NCBI RefSeq assembly: GCF_008831085.1
Contig: NZ_WBJY01000002.1
Coordinates: forward strand, 372,001 to 436,000
Reading direction: 5' to 3'
DNA: 64,000 nucleotides
DNA from: Pseudoclavibacter endophyticus
Lineage (GTDB): Bacteria; Actinomycetota; Actinomycetes; Actinomycetales; Microbacteriaceae
The first letter of the stretch is position 1; every line of letters starts with the position of its first letter. The notes under the pieces were generated by a model. That model had not been told where the DNA came from. It did no database searches and was given only the letters and a program-made list of their open reading frames with translations. This document shows, one piece after another, positions 19,417-26,950 of the stretch. A program made the translations under genes and the position numbers.

Positions 19417-19769
19417 GCGCTTCGCCTGAGCTCGTGAACGATTTCGGCCACCTGCGTGCGCGTGAACGGTTTCGGCAGCACCGCATCCGCGCACGGATAG
19501 TCGGCCGCATCGAGCACCGACGAGATGACGATCGCCGTGCGCGGCGAGAGTTCACGCAGTCGCTTTTGCGCATCCCACCCGTTCTCATCGCCAAGCAGCA
19601 GGTCGATGACCGCGATGTCGGGTGCCTCATGGCGCACCCGCTCCTCGGCCTCGCTCAACGTCGCCGCCACGTCGACCCTGCACCCGGCTCGCTCGAGGTG
19701 CACACGCAGCAGCTCACGCTGGTCGGTCGTGTCGTCGAGCACGAGCACGAGGGGAGTCGTGCCGGTCAC
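19413..19769 (-). CDS. Single-domain response regulator (first stand-alone receiver)
   Basis: A 118 aa receiver. The GTG at 19769 forms a GTGA overlap with the small membrane protein gene; longer in-frame extensions overlap that gene out of frame and are unlikely. Visible active-site elements are the acidic pair in LVLDDTTDQ, the acceptor Asp in IAVIDLLLGDENG, the Ser/Thr position in AIVISSVLDAA and the Lys in LPKPFTR. It has no effector domain. It differs clearly from the adjacent receiver, so this is not a recent tandem duplication. A branched relay with the downstream kinase is inferred from the shared transcript. Confidence 0.88.
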   Translation of the reverse strand: MTGTTPLVLVLDDTTDQRELLRVHLERAGCRVDVAATLSEAEERVRHEAPDIAVIDLLLGDENGWDAQKRLRELSPRTAIVISSVLDAADYPCADAVLPKPFTRTQVAEIVHELRRSA

Positions 19770-19921
19770 AGGAACACCACCTCGCGAACGAGCACGATCG
19801 CGGCAACGACGACGAGTGCGATGAGCGCCTGCCACGGCAGGCGGCGTTCGGCCCGACGATCGTTCTCGATCTCATCCTCGGTCAGCGCACGCCACGCCTG
19901 GTCATCGCGCGCGGCGGTCAC
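19766..19921 (-). CDS. Small single-helix membrane protein of the operon
   Basis: A 51 aa protein with a charged cytoplasmic N-terminus (DEIENDRRAERRLPW) and one hydrophobic helix (ALIALVVVAAIVLV, about residues 32-45). The GTG at 19921 overlaps the glycosyltransferase stop by 4 nt, and its stop overlaps the next receiver start by 4 nt, so it is embedded in the chain of coupled genes and very likely translated. Its place right after a processive GT2 recalls the small membrane partners of polysaccharide synthases (for example PgaD with PgaC). I see no sequence similarity and make no firm claim. Confidence 0.7.
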   Translation of the reverse strand: MTAARDDQAWRALTEDEIENDRRAERRLPWQALIALVVVAAIVLVREVVFL

Positions 19922-21417
19922 GCGAGCACCTTGCCGCGCTTCTCGGTCTTGTCCCACGTCATCGCTGCTCCCCGTGCCTCTTTGATGTACGAATCCAGCG
20001 TGATCGCGCACAGAATCGGACCATAGCCGATGAGGTAGATGAGCAGCGGCGAGAGCCATGACCCCGCCCGGGTGCCGTCGATCAGTTTGATCAACCAGGC
20101 GGCCACCATGCACAGCGAGATCCACGAGAACACCGCCAGGTTCCAGACGTCATAGCCCGTATCGGTCAACCGCAGCCCAAACAGTTGGGGGACGCGCTCG
20201 TCGAACAGGCCCGGGAAGAACGCCGAAAGCATCACGACCATCGAGATGAGGCCAGGGAACAGCAGGATCTCGCGCCATGCGATGCGGGAGGTGCGCGGGT
20301 CGAGCTGGGCGCCGAGGGCCATCGAGAACAGGTACGCGCATCCGACGCTGATCCACAGCGATCGGAAGATGATCGAGGTGAGCGGAGAATCGATGAGATA
20401 CAGGCCCACGAGCCCCACCGAGGCGAGCAGCATGAACACGGGCAGGAGCAGCACGCTGAACCACACGAGCCCGAACGACACCGAGCTCAGCCGGTCGCGT
20501 TTCCAGGGGCGGAACCAGATGTGGCGGTAGCGCTTCGTCACCTGCACGTTCCCGCGAGCCCAGCGCAGTCGCTGTTTCCACAGCCCTGCCACCCGGTCGG
20601 GCTCTTCCGCGAGCACGACCGCATGCGGTTCAAGGACAACGCGGCGCCCCGCCAGCTGCGTCTCGAACGTCGTCACTGTGTCCTCTGCCAGCGAGCTCGT
20701 GTCGATCGCACCGCCCAGGTCGACGAGGTTGGCTCTCGAATGCAGCTGCGCGCCCCCGGCGAGGCAGGCCATTGCTCCGAGCACGTTCTGGGCGCGGCGC
20801 GCGCCGAGCTCGGAGAGCACGTACTCGAAGGCGATGAACCGCGTCAGCGTGGTCTTGCGCTGGCTTCCCTCCCGGATGTACGCGGTGACGGCCCCGACCT
20901 CGGGGTCGGCGAGGTGCCGGGTCATGCGGCGCAACGAGGTGGGGAGGTAGACGACATCGGCGTCCATGATGAGGAGCGCCTCCATCCAGTCCTCCGCGAG
21001 CACGTGACGCAGGCCGTGGTTGAGGGTATGCGCCTTCCCCTCGCCCCCGCGCTCCCGCCGGAGGTGGAAGACCGCGCCCGGGTACTGCACGGCTTTCGCC
21101 CGAACCACGTCGGGGGTCTCATCGGTCGAGGCATCATCGACCACGTACACGCGCACGCGATCGGATGGATAGTCGAGCGCCATGAGGCGGTCGATCGAGG
21201 CACCGATCACCGCCGCTTCATTCCACGCCGGAACGACGACGGCCACGTTGGGGTAGTACGGCGCCGCGCGACGGTAGTGATTCGCAACGGCATGGAACGG
21301 CACGAGCACGAATTGCAGGGCCATCGTGAGGGACGGCACCGCGCCGATCAGCGCGAAGAGCACGAGCACCGTCGTGAGCGCGGTCATACCGGCCGCGGCG
21401 AGACCTTCAGCCGTCAT
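19918..21417 (-). CDS. Processive glycosyltransferase family 2 (PgaC/IcaA/hyaluronan-synthase type)
   Basis: Membrane polysaccharide synthase. The 499 aa protein has an N-terminal hydrophobic region (about 12-42), a cytoplasmic GT-A domain and four or five C-terminal helices (about 310-470) that would form the secretion channel. The full processive signature is present: D94/D95 in VYVVDDASTDE, the DxD-like D152/D154 in MDADVVYLP, E245/D246 in LAEDTVTTFE and QRLRW (282-286). The architecture is that of poly-GlcNAc, cellulose or hyaluronan synthases; the donor sugar cannot be told. A PIG-L deacetylase in the same operon points to a GlcNAc-containing polymer (inference). Both gene ends overlap neighbours by 4 nt. 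Confidence 0.9.
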   Translation of the reverse strand: MTAEGLAAAGMTALTTVLVLFALIGAVPSLTMALQFVLVPFHAVANHYRRAAPYYPNVAVVVPAWNEAAVIGASIDRLMALDYPSDRVRVYVVDDASTDETPDVVRAKAVQYPGAVFHLRRERGGEGKAHTLNHGLRHVLAEDWMEALLIMDADVVYLPTSLRRMTRHLADPEVGAVTAYIREGSQRKTTLTRFIAFEYVLSELGARRAQNVLGAMACLAGGAQLHSRANLVDLGGAIDTSSLAEDTVTTFETQLAGRRVVLEPHAVVLAEEPDRVAGLWKQRLRWARGNVQVTKRYRHIWFRPWKRDRLSSVSFGLVWFSVLLLPVFMLLASVGLVGLYLIDSPLTSIIFRSLWISVGCAYLFSMALGAQLDPRTSRIAWREILLFPGLISMVVMLSAFFPGLFDERVPQLFGLRLTDTGYDVWNLAVFSWISLCMVAAWLIKLIDGTRAGSWLSPLLIYLIGYGPILCAITLDSYIKEARGAAMTWDKTEKRGKVLA

Positions 21418-22160
21418 CCGGCATCACCAGTGAGGTCGCGCGCCGCGGCGAGGAGGTCGCGCACCCGCACGTAGTGTCCCACCGAGGCGGCATCGTGACT
21501 GTCGGATGACGCGACGACCGTGGCTCCCGCCGCCATTGCGGCCGCGATCGCGCGAGGCGAGGGACACGCCCACTTCTCGTTGACCTCGATCCTCGTGCCG
21601 GTCTTCCGCGCGGCCTGCGCCCACGCCCGCAGGTGCTCGTCCGTCACCTGCGACTCATCGAGTCCCACCTTCGGAAGGATCGAGAACGGATGCGCCAGTT
21701 GGCCGCGACCGTCGGCCAGGCGCATCGCGCCGATCGTGGCCTGAACCAGCAGGTCGATCGCGTCGGAGGCCCGCAGCGTACTCGCGAGCAGCTCGCGGGT
21801 TCGGCGCGGCGACCATGGGCCGTCGACACCGGGGAACTGGTGGTCGGCGATGACCACGTCGTCGACGCCGCCCTCGCCCAGCAGCAGGTCCGGCGGAGCG
21901 TCGAGTGTGCCCCTGGCATCAAGGATCTTCGCCTCGACTCCTGACCGCACGTCGACCTCCGTCGTTCCGCGGGCGCGGCGTACCGCCGCGGCGAACTCGG
22001 GCACCCACGCGGTCGATGCGCGCACGTGGTCGGTCAGCCGCAAACGCCGCAGGCCCCGCGCCTCTGCCGCGACGATGTTCTCGTCGATCGAACTGACGGC
22101 GTCGTCCGAGAACGTCGAGTGGATGTGCCAGTCCTCGAGCAGCGAGACCTCGGCGCTCAT
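21414..22160 (-). CDS. PHP-domain metal-dependent phosphoesterase-like protein
   Basis: The 248 aa PHP domain opens with the metal-binding HxH in DWHIHSTFSDDA, then LRLTDHVR (second His), SGVEAKILD (Glu ligand) and, near the C-terminus, ASSDSHDAAS, all in the expected order for the PHP fold. PHP proteins hydrolyse phosphate esters such as histidinol phosphate, or phosphotyrosine (CpsB/YwqE in capsule loci). The substrate here is unknown. Placed between the ATP-grasp and GT2 genes, with 4 nt overlaps on both sides, it most likely acts on a phosphorylated sugar or lipid intermediate, or on a phosphoprotein of the same system. Confidence 0.88.
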   Translation of the reverse strand: MSAEVSLLEDWHIHSTFSDDAVSSIDENIVAAEARGLRRLRLTDHVRASTAWVPEFAAAVRRARGTTEVDVRSGVEAKILDARGTLDAPPDLLLGEGGVDDVVIADHQFPGVDGPWSPRRTRELLASTLRASDAIDLLVQATIGAMRLADGRGQLAHPFSILPKVGLDESQVTDEHLRAWAQAARKTGTRIEVNEKWACPSPRAIAAAMAAGATVVASSDSHDAASVGHYVRVRDLLAAARDLTGDAG

Positions 22161-23134
22161 GCGCCTCCCACTCCGTGGCCCATGATCTCCTCCACCTCGA
22201 CGAAGACATCCTCCAAGTAGCGCACGTTCGCGATCTCGCGGAACGGCACCGAGACCGGGAGCGAGCGGCCGAGCGCGAGATCGACCGCCAACGACGGCAT
22301 GTCGACGCCGGAGGCGACCGTGAGGGGCATGGCGCCCGAGAACCGCGGGTTGATCTCGAGCAGCGCCGGCACTCCCGCAACGTCATACCGGAGCTGCACG
22401 TTGGCAACGCCGACGATGCCCGCGGCGCGTGCGCAGGCAGCGGCCGTGCGCTCGAGCTCATCGTCCCGTACCGTCCTGCCGGCGACCGCGACCCCGGAGT
22501 CGACGCGCGCACGCAGGCGAGGGACCGCCGCGATCGCATTCCCCGCGGCATCCATGAAGACATCGACCGAGTACTCGTCACCGGGCAGGTACTCCTGCAC
22601 GAGCTGATCGTCATCCGGCGCCTCGCGCTCCAGCGCCGCACGCGACTCGACGAGGCGCACGCCGCGCGATCCGGAGCCTCGACGCGGTTTGACGATGACG
22701 GGGAACGCTCGCTCGCGGGCGATGCCGTCGGCGTCGAGCAGCGTCGACTCGGGCACGCGCGCATGCGCGGCGCAGGCGCGCACGAGTACCCATTTGTCGA
22801 GGCAGGTGGCGAGCGCGTCGGCGGAGGGCGCGGCGAGCACCGCCCCGAGCTCGTCGCGTCGAGCCGCGAGCGACGACAGTTCGGCGTCGACGGTCGAGAC
22901 GACGACATCGACGCCGTCCGCATCCACGATCGCGGCGACGGCGTCGAAGAAACCCTCGGCGAGCCCGGGAGGGATGATGCGGCGATTGTCGGGCCCCACG
23001 AAATAGAGGCCGCTCGCCCATCCGTCCATGTCGGCTGCGACGACGTCGAATTCGCCACGTCGCAGCAGCGATCGGATCACCGCGACCCCTGCGGGGCCGC
23101 CCGCGCCGGTGACGAGGACGCGGATGCGACTCAT
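22157..23134 (-). CDS. ATP-grasp ligase, CarB-like
   Basis: A 325 aa carboxylate-amine ligase-type enzyme. The N-terminal preATP-grasp fold opens IRVLVTGAGGPAGVAVIRSL. The nucleotide loop is VIVKPRRGSGSRGV, followed by LVQEYLPGDEYSVDVF, and the metal ligands are in LLEINPRFSGAMP. It sits between the receiver-PIG-L gene and the PHP gene with 4 nt overlaps on both sides. Because a PIG-L enzyme would expose a free sugar amine, ligation of an amino acid or other carboxylate to that amine is an attractive but untested role. Confidence 0.88.
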   Translation of the reverse strand: MSRIRVLVTGAGGPAGVAVIRSLLRRGEFDVVAADMDGWASGLYFVGPDNRRIIPPGLAEGFFDAVAAIVDADGVDVVVSTVDAELSSLAARRDELGAVLAAPSADALATCLDKWVLVRACAAHARVPESTLLDADGIARERAFPVIVKPRRGSGSRGVRLVESRAALEREAPDDDQLVQEYLPGDEYSVDVFMDAAGNAIAAVPRLRARVDSGVAVAGRTVRDDELERTAAACARAAGIVGVANVQLRYDVAGVPALLEINPRFSGAMPLTVASGVDMPSLAVDLALGRSLPVSVPFREIANVRYLEDVFVEVEEIMGHGVGGA

Positions 23135-24231
23135 AGCTCTCCTTCTAAGGCAGCAGACGTCGTCGTCGTCGTCGACGTCGTCGTCGTCGTCGCCGCCGCC
23201 GTCGACGACGGTTCGGGCGCCGGTCCACCGATCTGGTTCGTGTCTCGGATCACTTCGAGCGGCTCGCTGTGCCTGGCCGGGCTGAAGCGCGACCAGTACC
23301 GGGCCGTCGCCGCCACGAAATCCTCTTCGAGGTAGTCGCGGATGCTGGCCTGCGACGAGTAGGCCCCCAGCAGGCGGAGCTTCGCGTCGAGGTGCGCGTC
23401 GATGGTCATGAACCGCGACGGCCGGAAGTCGATCGTCGCCGAGGGGCTCTGATAGCAGAACACGCCCTCGACGCGTCGCGTGGCCACAAGTGCCGCCTCG
23501 TGGACCGCGCGATGGTCCTGGTGCCGGTCGTGCCGGGAGTGGGTGTAGACGATGTTCGGTGCCACCTCGGCCACAACGCGCTCGATGATGCCGACCGTCG
23601 GGTCGTTGTTCGGAATCGCCGTGTCGGTGAGGTCTTCAAGAAACAGCCTCGCTCCCAGCATCTCCGCTGCGGCGAGCGACTCGTGCTGACGATCGCTCCC
23701 GTTTCCTCCACGCGCTCCGCGCGACAGCGTGAGGATCACGATCGGATCTCCCGCTGCCGCGTGGGCTGCCAATGTGCCGCCAATGCCGATCTCGACATCA
23801 TCCGGATGCGCGCCGATCGCGAGCACGGTGCGCGAGCGCCTGGCCGCGCGCGCCGTGCGCGTCTGGGCGGCGAGTCGCTCGATGGTGGAGGTGATCTGCT
23901 CGGAGCTGATGGGCTTCTGCAGGAACTCGTCGGCGTGATCCCGCAGCGCGCGCACGGCGTAATCGATCGAGGCGTGCGCGGTCATGACCACGCACGAGAT
24001 CGTTGGATCGATCCGCCGGACCTCGGCGATCAGGTCGAGTCCGTTGCCACCGGGAAGTTCGACGTCCGTGAGCAGGACATCGGGAGCGAACTCGCGCGTG
24101 GCGTCGAGCACGCCGGTCGTGTTGTGCAGGGTCTGGACCTCGCAGGCGAGCCGCCGGGTCAACACGGTGCTGACGAACAGGGCCACGTCCTCATCGTCCT
24201 CGACGAGGAGGACGCGAAAGGGCGATGGCAT
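23131..24231 (-). CDS. Response-regulator receiver fused to a PIG-L/LmbE deacetylase
   Basis: Two-domain protein of 366 aa, first in the operon. Residues 1 to about 118 form a receiver: acidic pair in LLVEDDEDVA, acceptor D56 in LLTDVELPGGNG, T84 in VVMTAHAS and K106 in LQKPIS. Residues about 135-305 form a zinc-dependent PIG-L N-deacetylase: AIGAHPDDVEIGIGG (H142, D144, D145) and the downstream His set in RHQDHRAVH (about 237-244). The C-terminus ends in a Thr-rich tail encoded by a CGT/CGA triplet run (23157-23211). There is no signal peptide, so it acts in the cytoplasm. The ATG at 24231 is chosen because the receiver begins right after it. Phosphorylation-controlled deacetylation of an amino sugar is the straightforward inference. 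Confidence 0.9.
   Translation of the reverse strand: MPSPFRVLLVEDDEDVALFVSTVLTRRLACEVQTLHNTTGVLDATREFAPDVLLTDVELPGGNGLDLIAEVRRIDPTISCVVMTAHASIDYAVRALRDHADEFLQKPISSEQITSTIERLAAQTRTARAARRSRTVLAIGAHPDDVEIGIGGTLAAHAAAGDPIVILTLSRGARGGNGSDRQHESLAAAEMLGARLFLEDLTDTAIPNNDPTVGIIERVVAEVAPNIVYTHSRHDRHQDHRAVHEAALVATRRVEGVFCYQSPSATIDFRPSRFMTIDAHLDAKLRLLGAYSSQASIRDYLEEDFVAATARYWSRFSPARHSEPLEVIRDTNQIGGPAPEPSSTAAATTTTTSTTTTTSAALEGEL
23157..23211 (-). repeat. Triplet-repeat tract encoding a Thr-rich C-terminal tail
   Basis: A run of CGT/CGA/CGC triplets within the last codons of the receiver-PIG-L gene. On the coding strand it reads mostly ACG/ACC and encodes two blocks of five Thr separated by Ser, ahead of the final SAALEGEL. 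Such tracts can change length by slippage. Here the length is a multiple of three and the frame is intact through the overlap with the ATP-grasp start. Confidence 0.7.
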
Positions 24232-24391
24232 GGCCTGAGAGTATGGTCCTTCGATCCGCGACACAAGGCAGCGCGGCGGTACCCCGTCGGTCGAAACCCC
24301 ATTCGGGCTCCGCGAGGGCGCCAGACCTGCGGCCGGGCGCGCCGACGCCATTCACTAGGCTGACCCGCGGCCCGCCGACCCGAGGAGCCCG
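24232..24391. promoter_or_regulatory. Divergent promoter region between the eight-gene operon and panC
   Basis: 160 bp without genes. On the reverse strand TTGTGT (24261-24266) and CATACT (24240-24245) are spaced 15 bp, and the latter ends 8 nt before the ATG at 24231, so the receiver-PIG-L mRNA may be leaderless. On the plus strand GAGGAG lies just before the panC ATG. I see no clear palindrome. Confidence 0.35.
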
Positions 24392-25264
24392 ATGCCCACC
24401 GTTCTTCGCACCATCGCCGAAGCCCGCGCCACGCTCGGAGCGTGGCGGAAGGCGCATCCGGATGCCCGCCTCGCGCTCGTGCCGACCATGGGTGCCCTGC
24501 ACGGCGGCCATCTGAGCCTGGTCGAGCTCGCGCACCGGCACGCCGACGCCGTCGTCGCCTCGGTGTTCGTGAACCCCCTCCAATTCGGGCCCGGCGAGGA
24601 CTTCGAGCGTTACCCGCGCACCTTCGACGCCGACCTCGCCGCGCTCGACGGGGCCGGGGTCGACTACGTGTTCGCGCCCGCCGTCGACGACATGTACCCG
24701 GGGGGCGCGACCGAGACGCGCATCAGCGGGGGAGCCGCCGCCGCGGTGCTCGACGGCGCGCACCGGCCCGGGCACTTCGACGGCGTGCTCACGGTGGTCG
24801 CGAAACTCCTGAACATCGCGCTCCCAGACGCGGCCGTGTTCGGGCGCAAGGACGCCCAGCAGCTCTTCGTGATCGAGCAGATGGTGCGCGACCTCAACCT
24901 GCCCGTCGAGATCGTAGGAGCGCCCATCTCGCGCGACCCCGACGGGCTCGCGCGCTCGAGCCGCAACGTCTACCTCAGCGCCGACGAGCGCGACGCGGCG
25001 CTCGCCCTCCCGCGGGCGCTAAGGGCGGCGGATGCGGCTGCCGCGCGAGGCGCCGACGTCGCGGGCGTCGTGGCCGCGGCCCGCGCGGTCATCACCGCGG
25101 AGGAGCGCATCGCCGCCGACTACGTCGAGGCCGTCGACCCCGCGACCTTCACACCGCCCGCCCCCGGTTACGCGGGCAAGGTCCTCGTGCTGATCGCGGC
25201 GCGGGTCGGCTCGACGCGACTGATCGACAACGCCACCGTGATGGTCGAGGGCGGGCGCGAGTAG
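24392..25264 (+). CDS. panC: Pantothenate synthetase
   Basis: ATP-dependent condensation of pantoate with beta-alanine in coenzyme A synthesis, in the cytoplasm. The 290 aa protein shows the full PanC signature: VPTMGALHGGHLSLV (nucleotide HIGH-like motif), SVFVNPLQFGPGEDF, the pantoate region FGRKDAQQLFVIEQMV and DPDGLARSSRNVYLS. The ATG at 24392 follows GAGGAG at a normal distance. In Mycobacterium panC is followed by panD, coaX, lysS, lsr2 and clpC1. Here lysS and clpC are 21-27 kb downstream, with a catabolic cluster in between and no panD or coaX seen. Confidence 0.97.
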   Translation: MPTVLRTIAEARATLGAWRKAHPDARLALVPTMGALHGGHLSLVELAHRHADAVVASVFVNPLQFGPGEDFERYPRTFDADLAALDGAGVDYVFAPAVDDMYPGGATETRISGGAAAAVLDGAHRPGHFDGVLTVVAKLLNIALPDAAVFGRKDAQQLFVIEQMVRDLNLPVEIVGAPISRDPDGLARSSRNVYLSADERDAALALPRALRAADAAAARGADVAGVVAAARAVITAEERIAADYVEAVDPATFTPPAPGYAGKVLVLIAARVGSTRLIDNATVMVEGGRE

Positions 25265-25294
25265 AGGTGCGCCTGGCTGGCGGCCTGCCCCGCC

Positions 25295-25774
25295 TCAACC
25301 GAAGCGGAGGGTCAGCCACTCGAAGGCCAACACTGGCCAGGGTGCCCCCCGCGTGGCCGAGTCGAGCAGCACCGCCTCGAGCGCGAGGGCCGCAGCAACC
25401 ATGAGCGCGAGGTTGCGCATGAGTGTCCAGCCGTTGACCGGGCGGTCGCCGTTGCCGCCGAAGCAGTTGCACACCACGTCTTCGCGCTGCATGACGGCCC
25501 TCGCGATCAACACGAGGTAGGCGGCCATGAGCAGCGCGGCGCACACCGCTGTGACGATCGAGGCCCACCCCCACGCCGCGAGCAGAGCCACGGCAAGAGC
25601 GATCTCGGCGTACGGGAGCGCCCGGCGCATCCACGGGCGTGCCAGCAGCGGGTGCACCGCGAGGTCACGGAATGCGCGATCGACGGAGCGGGGCGACCGG
25701 ATTTTGGCGATGCCCGCGTAGCCCAGCACGACGGCGAGCGCGGCCGTGCAGATGAGCCAGACAGGCGTGAGCAT
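25295..25774 (-). CDS. MauE-like (DoxX-related) membrane protein
   Basis: A 159 aa protein with four hydrophobic segments. MauE-family proteins are thought to move reducing equivalents across the membrane or help disulfide formation. Visible features are an N-terminal helix with LGYAGIAKIRSP, the loop DLAVHPLLARP, and a conserved-looking VVCNCFGGNGDRP, whose Cys pair matches the CxCFG motif of MauE/DoxX relatives. It runs convergent to panC with 30 bp between stops. No partner thioredoxin-like gene lies beside it, so its electron partner is not evident here. Confidence 0.8.
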   Translation of the reverse strand: MLTPVWLICTAALAVVLGYAGIAKIRSPRSVDRAFRDLAVHPLLARPWMRRALPYAEIALAVALLAAWGWASIVTAVCAALLMAAYLVLIARAVMQREDVVCNCFGGNGDRPVNGWTLMRNLALMVAAALALEAVLLDSATRGAPWPVLAFEWLTLRFG

Positions 25775-26170
25775 AGGGCTCCGGGGAGATCAGGGGTGGG
25801 CGCGGTGGGGCACGCGCGATGGGCGGCTCGGCGGAGGTCCGGGCGTGAGGCGGCGTGACCACCGAACATGGTGCCAGATCGTCACTCCCAATGCTGCGTC
25901 GACGCTCAGCGGAGTCAGACGCGCTCTGGTGGGCACAATTGTCCATATGGAGACTTTCAAGTTCACCATGATGACAGACGGTCGCAAAAGTGGTATGCGC
26001 TTGCCTGGGGAAAGCACGTGTTGTAAGGCTGGCTCACCCGTGGAGGCTGGGAGAACGAGCCAAGTGCCACGCCTCATCAATGCTAGCTTCGGTTCATATC
26101 GTGAATCCCGCGTTCGACGCTGTGGGCAAGGCGTTCCGGACCGACGATCGCGTCTTCGAACGGAGTTGTA
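25775..26170. other. Intergenic region, 396 bp, upstream of the IclR gene
   Basis: No convincing gene. It separates the divergent MauE and IclR genes and is less G/C-rich between about 25930 and 26110 than the flanks. It holds a TTC-N7-GAA dyad at 26093-26105 (GGTTC, 7 bases, GAATC) about 65 bp before the IclR start, a possible autoregulatory operator. GGAG at 26162-26165 is the ribosome site for the gene at 26171. Confidence 0.4.
26093..26105. promoter_or_regulatory. TTC-N7-GAA dyad upstream of the IclR gene
   Basis: Short inverted repeat with a TTC/GAA core and a 7-base spacer. Two more sites with the same core and spacer occur before the monooxygenase operon (27007-27019) and before the SnoaL-transporter operon (37477-37489). 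A shared operator for the IclR regulator is possible, but the core is only 3 bp per arm at this site. Confidence 0.3.
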
Positions 26171-26950
26171 GTGGCTGACCAGGACAAAGACGAGGCTCGC
26201 GCTGGTGGCGCCGAGATCCAAGCGGTCGACCGTGCCGCGCAGATTCTCAGTGTCTTTGGTCCTGAACGACCCAAGATCACCGCGGCTGAGGCGGCCGAGC
26301 TTCTCGATCTCAACCGCACGACGGCCTATCGATACTGCACGTCGCTGGTGGCGGCCGGCCTCCTTGAGCGCGGCGCCGAACCGGGCACGTTCGTGCCGGG
26401 AGCGCTGCTCGTCCAGCTCGGCGCATTCGCGATCGGCCGCCGGAAGGTCGTCGATCTCGCGCCGCCCTTCATGCGCGATCTCTGCTCGACGACCGGGCTG
26501 ACCACGGTGTTGAGCTTGTGGGGCTCGACCGGCCCGATCGTTTCCCGTGTGGAAGAGGAGATGACGCGCTCGATCGTCGTGACGGTGCGCGTCGGCACTC
26601 AACTGTCGCTGGTCACGGCGCAGTCGAAGGTCTTTCTGGCTCATCTCGGAGACCAAATCCGTGTCGAGCGCTTGATCGCGACCCTTCCGGATCGACAGCG
26701 CGTAGCGCTGCGGGAAGAAGTGCGTGACCTGGCCGAATCGGGCGACTTGGCAGTGGGGTCGGACGGCTACGGCATCCATGCCATGGCTGCACCAGTTTTC
26801 GACGAGTACAGCATCTGCGCCAGTCTCGCTTTGGTCGCTACGAACGACATGCTTCCCCTGGACGTGACGTCGAGGGCCGCCGACAGTCTTCGTGCGTCGG
26901 CCCGCGCCCTCGGCGGGGCGATGGGGGCGAGCGCGATCGTCGAGGAGTGA
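26171..26950 (+). CDS. IclR-family transcriptional regulator
   Basis: DNA-binding regulator of 259 aa, probably local control of the catabolic island. The N-terminal winged helix (about 15-75) has VDRAAQILSVF, ITAAEAAELLDLNRTTAYRY and LLERG; the C-terminal ligand domain begins near residue 90 and includes LGDQIRVERLIATLP and GIHAMAAPVFDE. The start is a GTG at 26171 with GGAG 5 nt upstream. IclR regulators commonly control aromatic-acid or carboxylic-acid catabolism and bind the pathway substrate. The position at the head of the monooxygenase-transporter cluster fits this role. Confidence 0.9.
   Translation: MADQDKDEARAGGAEIQAVDRAAQILSVFGPERPKITAAEAAELLDLNRTTAYRYCTSLVAAGLLERGAEPGTFVPGALLVQLGAFAIGRRKVVDLAPPFMRDLCSTTGLTTVLSLWGSTGPIVSRVEEEMTRSIVVTVRVGTQLSLVTAQSKVFLAHLGDQIRVERLIATLPDRQRVALREEVRDLAESGDLAVGSDGYGIHAMAAPVFDEYSICASLALVATNDMLPLDVTSRAADSLRASARALGGAMGASAIVEE

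Noticed and set aside
19045..19769. Single receivers as transcription factors
   Set aside because: Both end directly after the receiver fold; no HTH or other output is present.
20185..21474. Long plus-strand open frame opposite the GT2 gene
   Set aside because: It is rich in His/Arg/Glu with no motif, and the minus-strand frame carries the complete GT2 signature. High G/C third positions create such antisense frames.
23157..23211. Triplet run as an independent repeat element
   Set aside because: It is coding sequence for the Thr-rich tail, with frame preserved into the 4 nt overlap.
22175..23335. 386-codon plus-strand frame over the ATP-grasp gene
   Set aside because: Arg/Asp/His-rich shadow; it also runs across two real genes.
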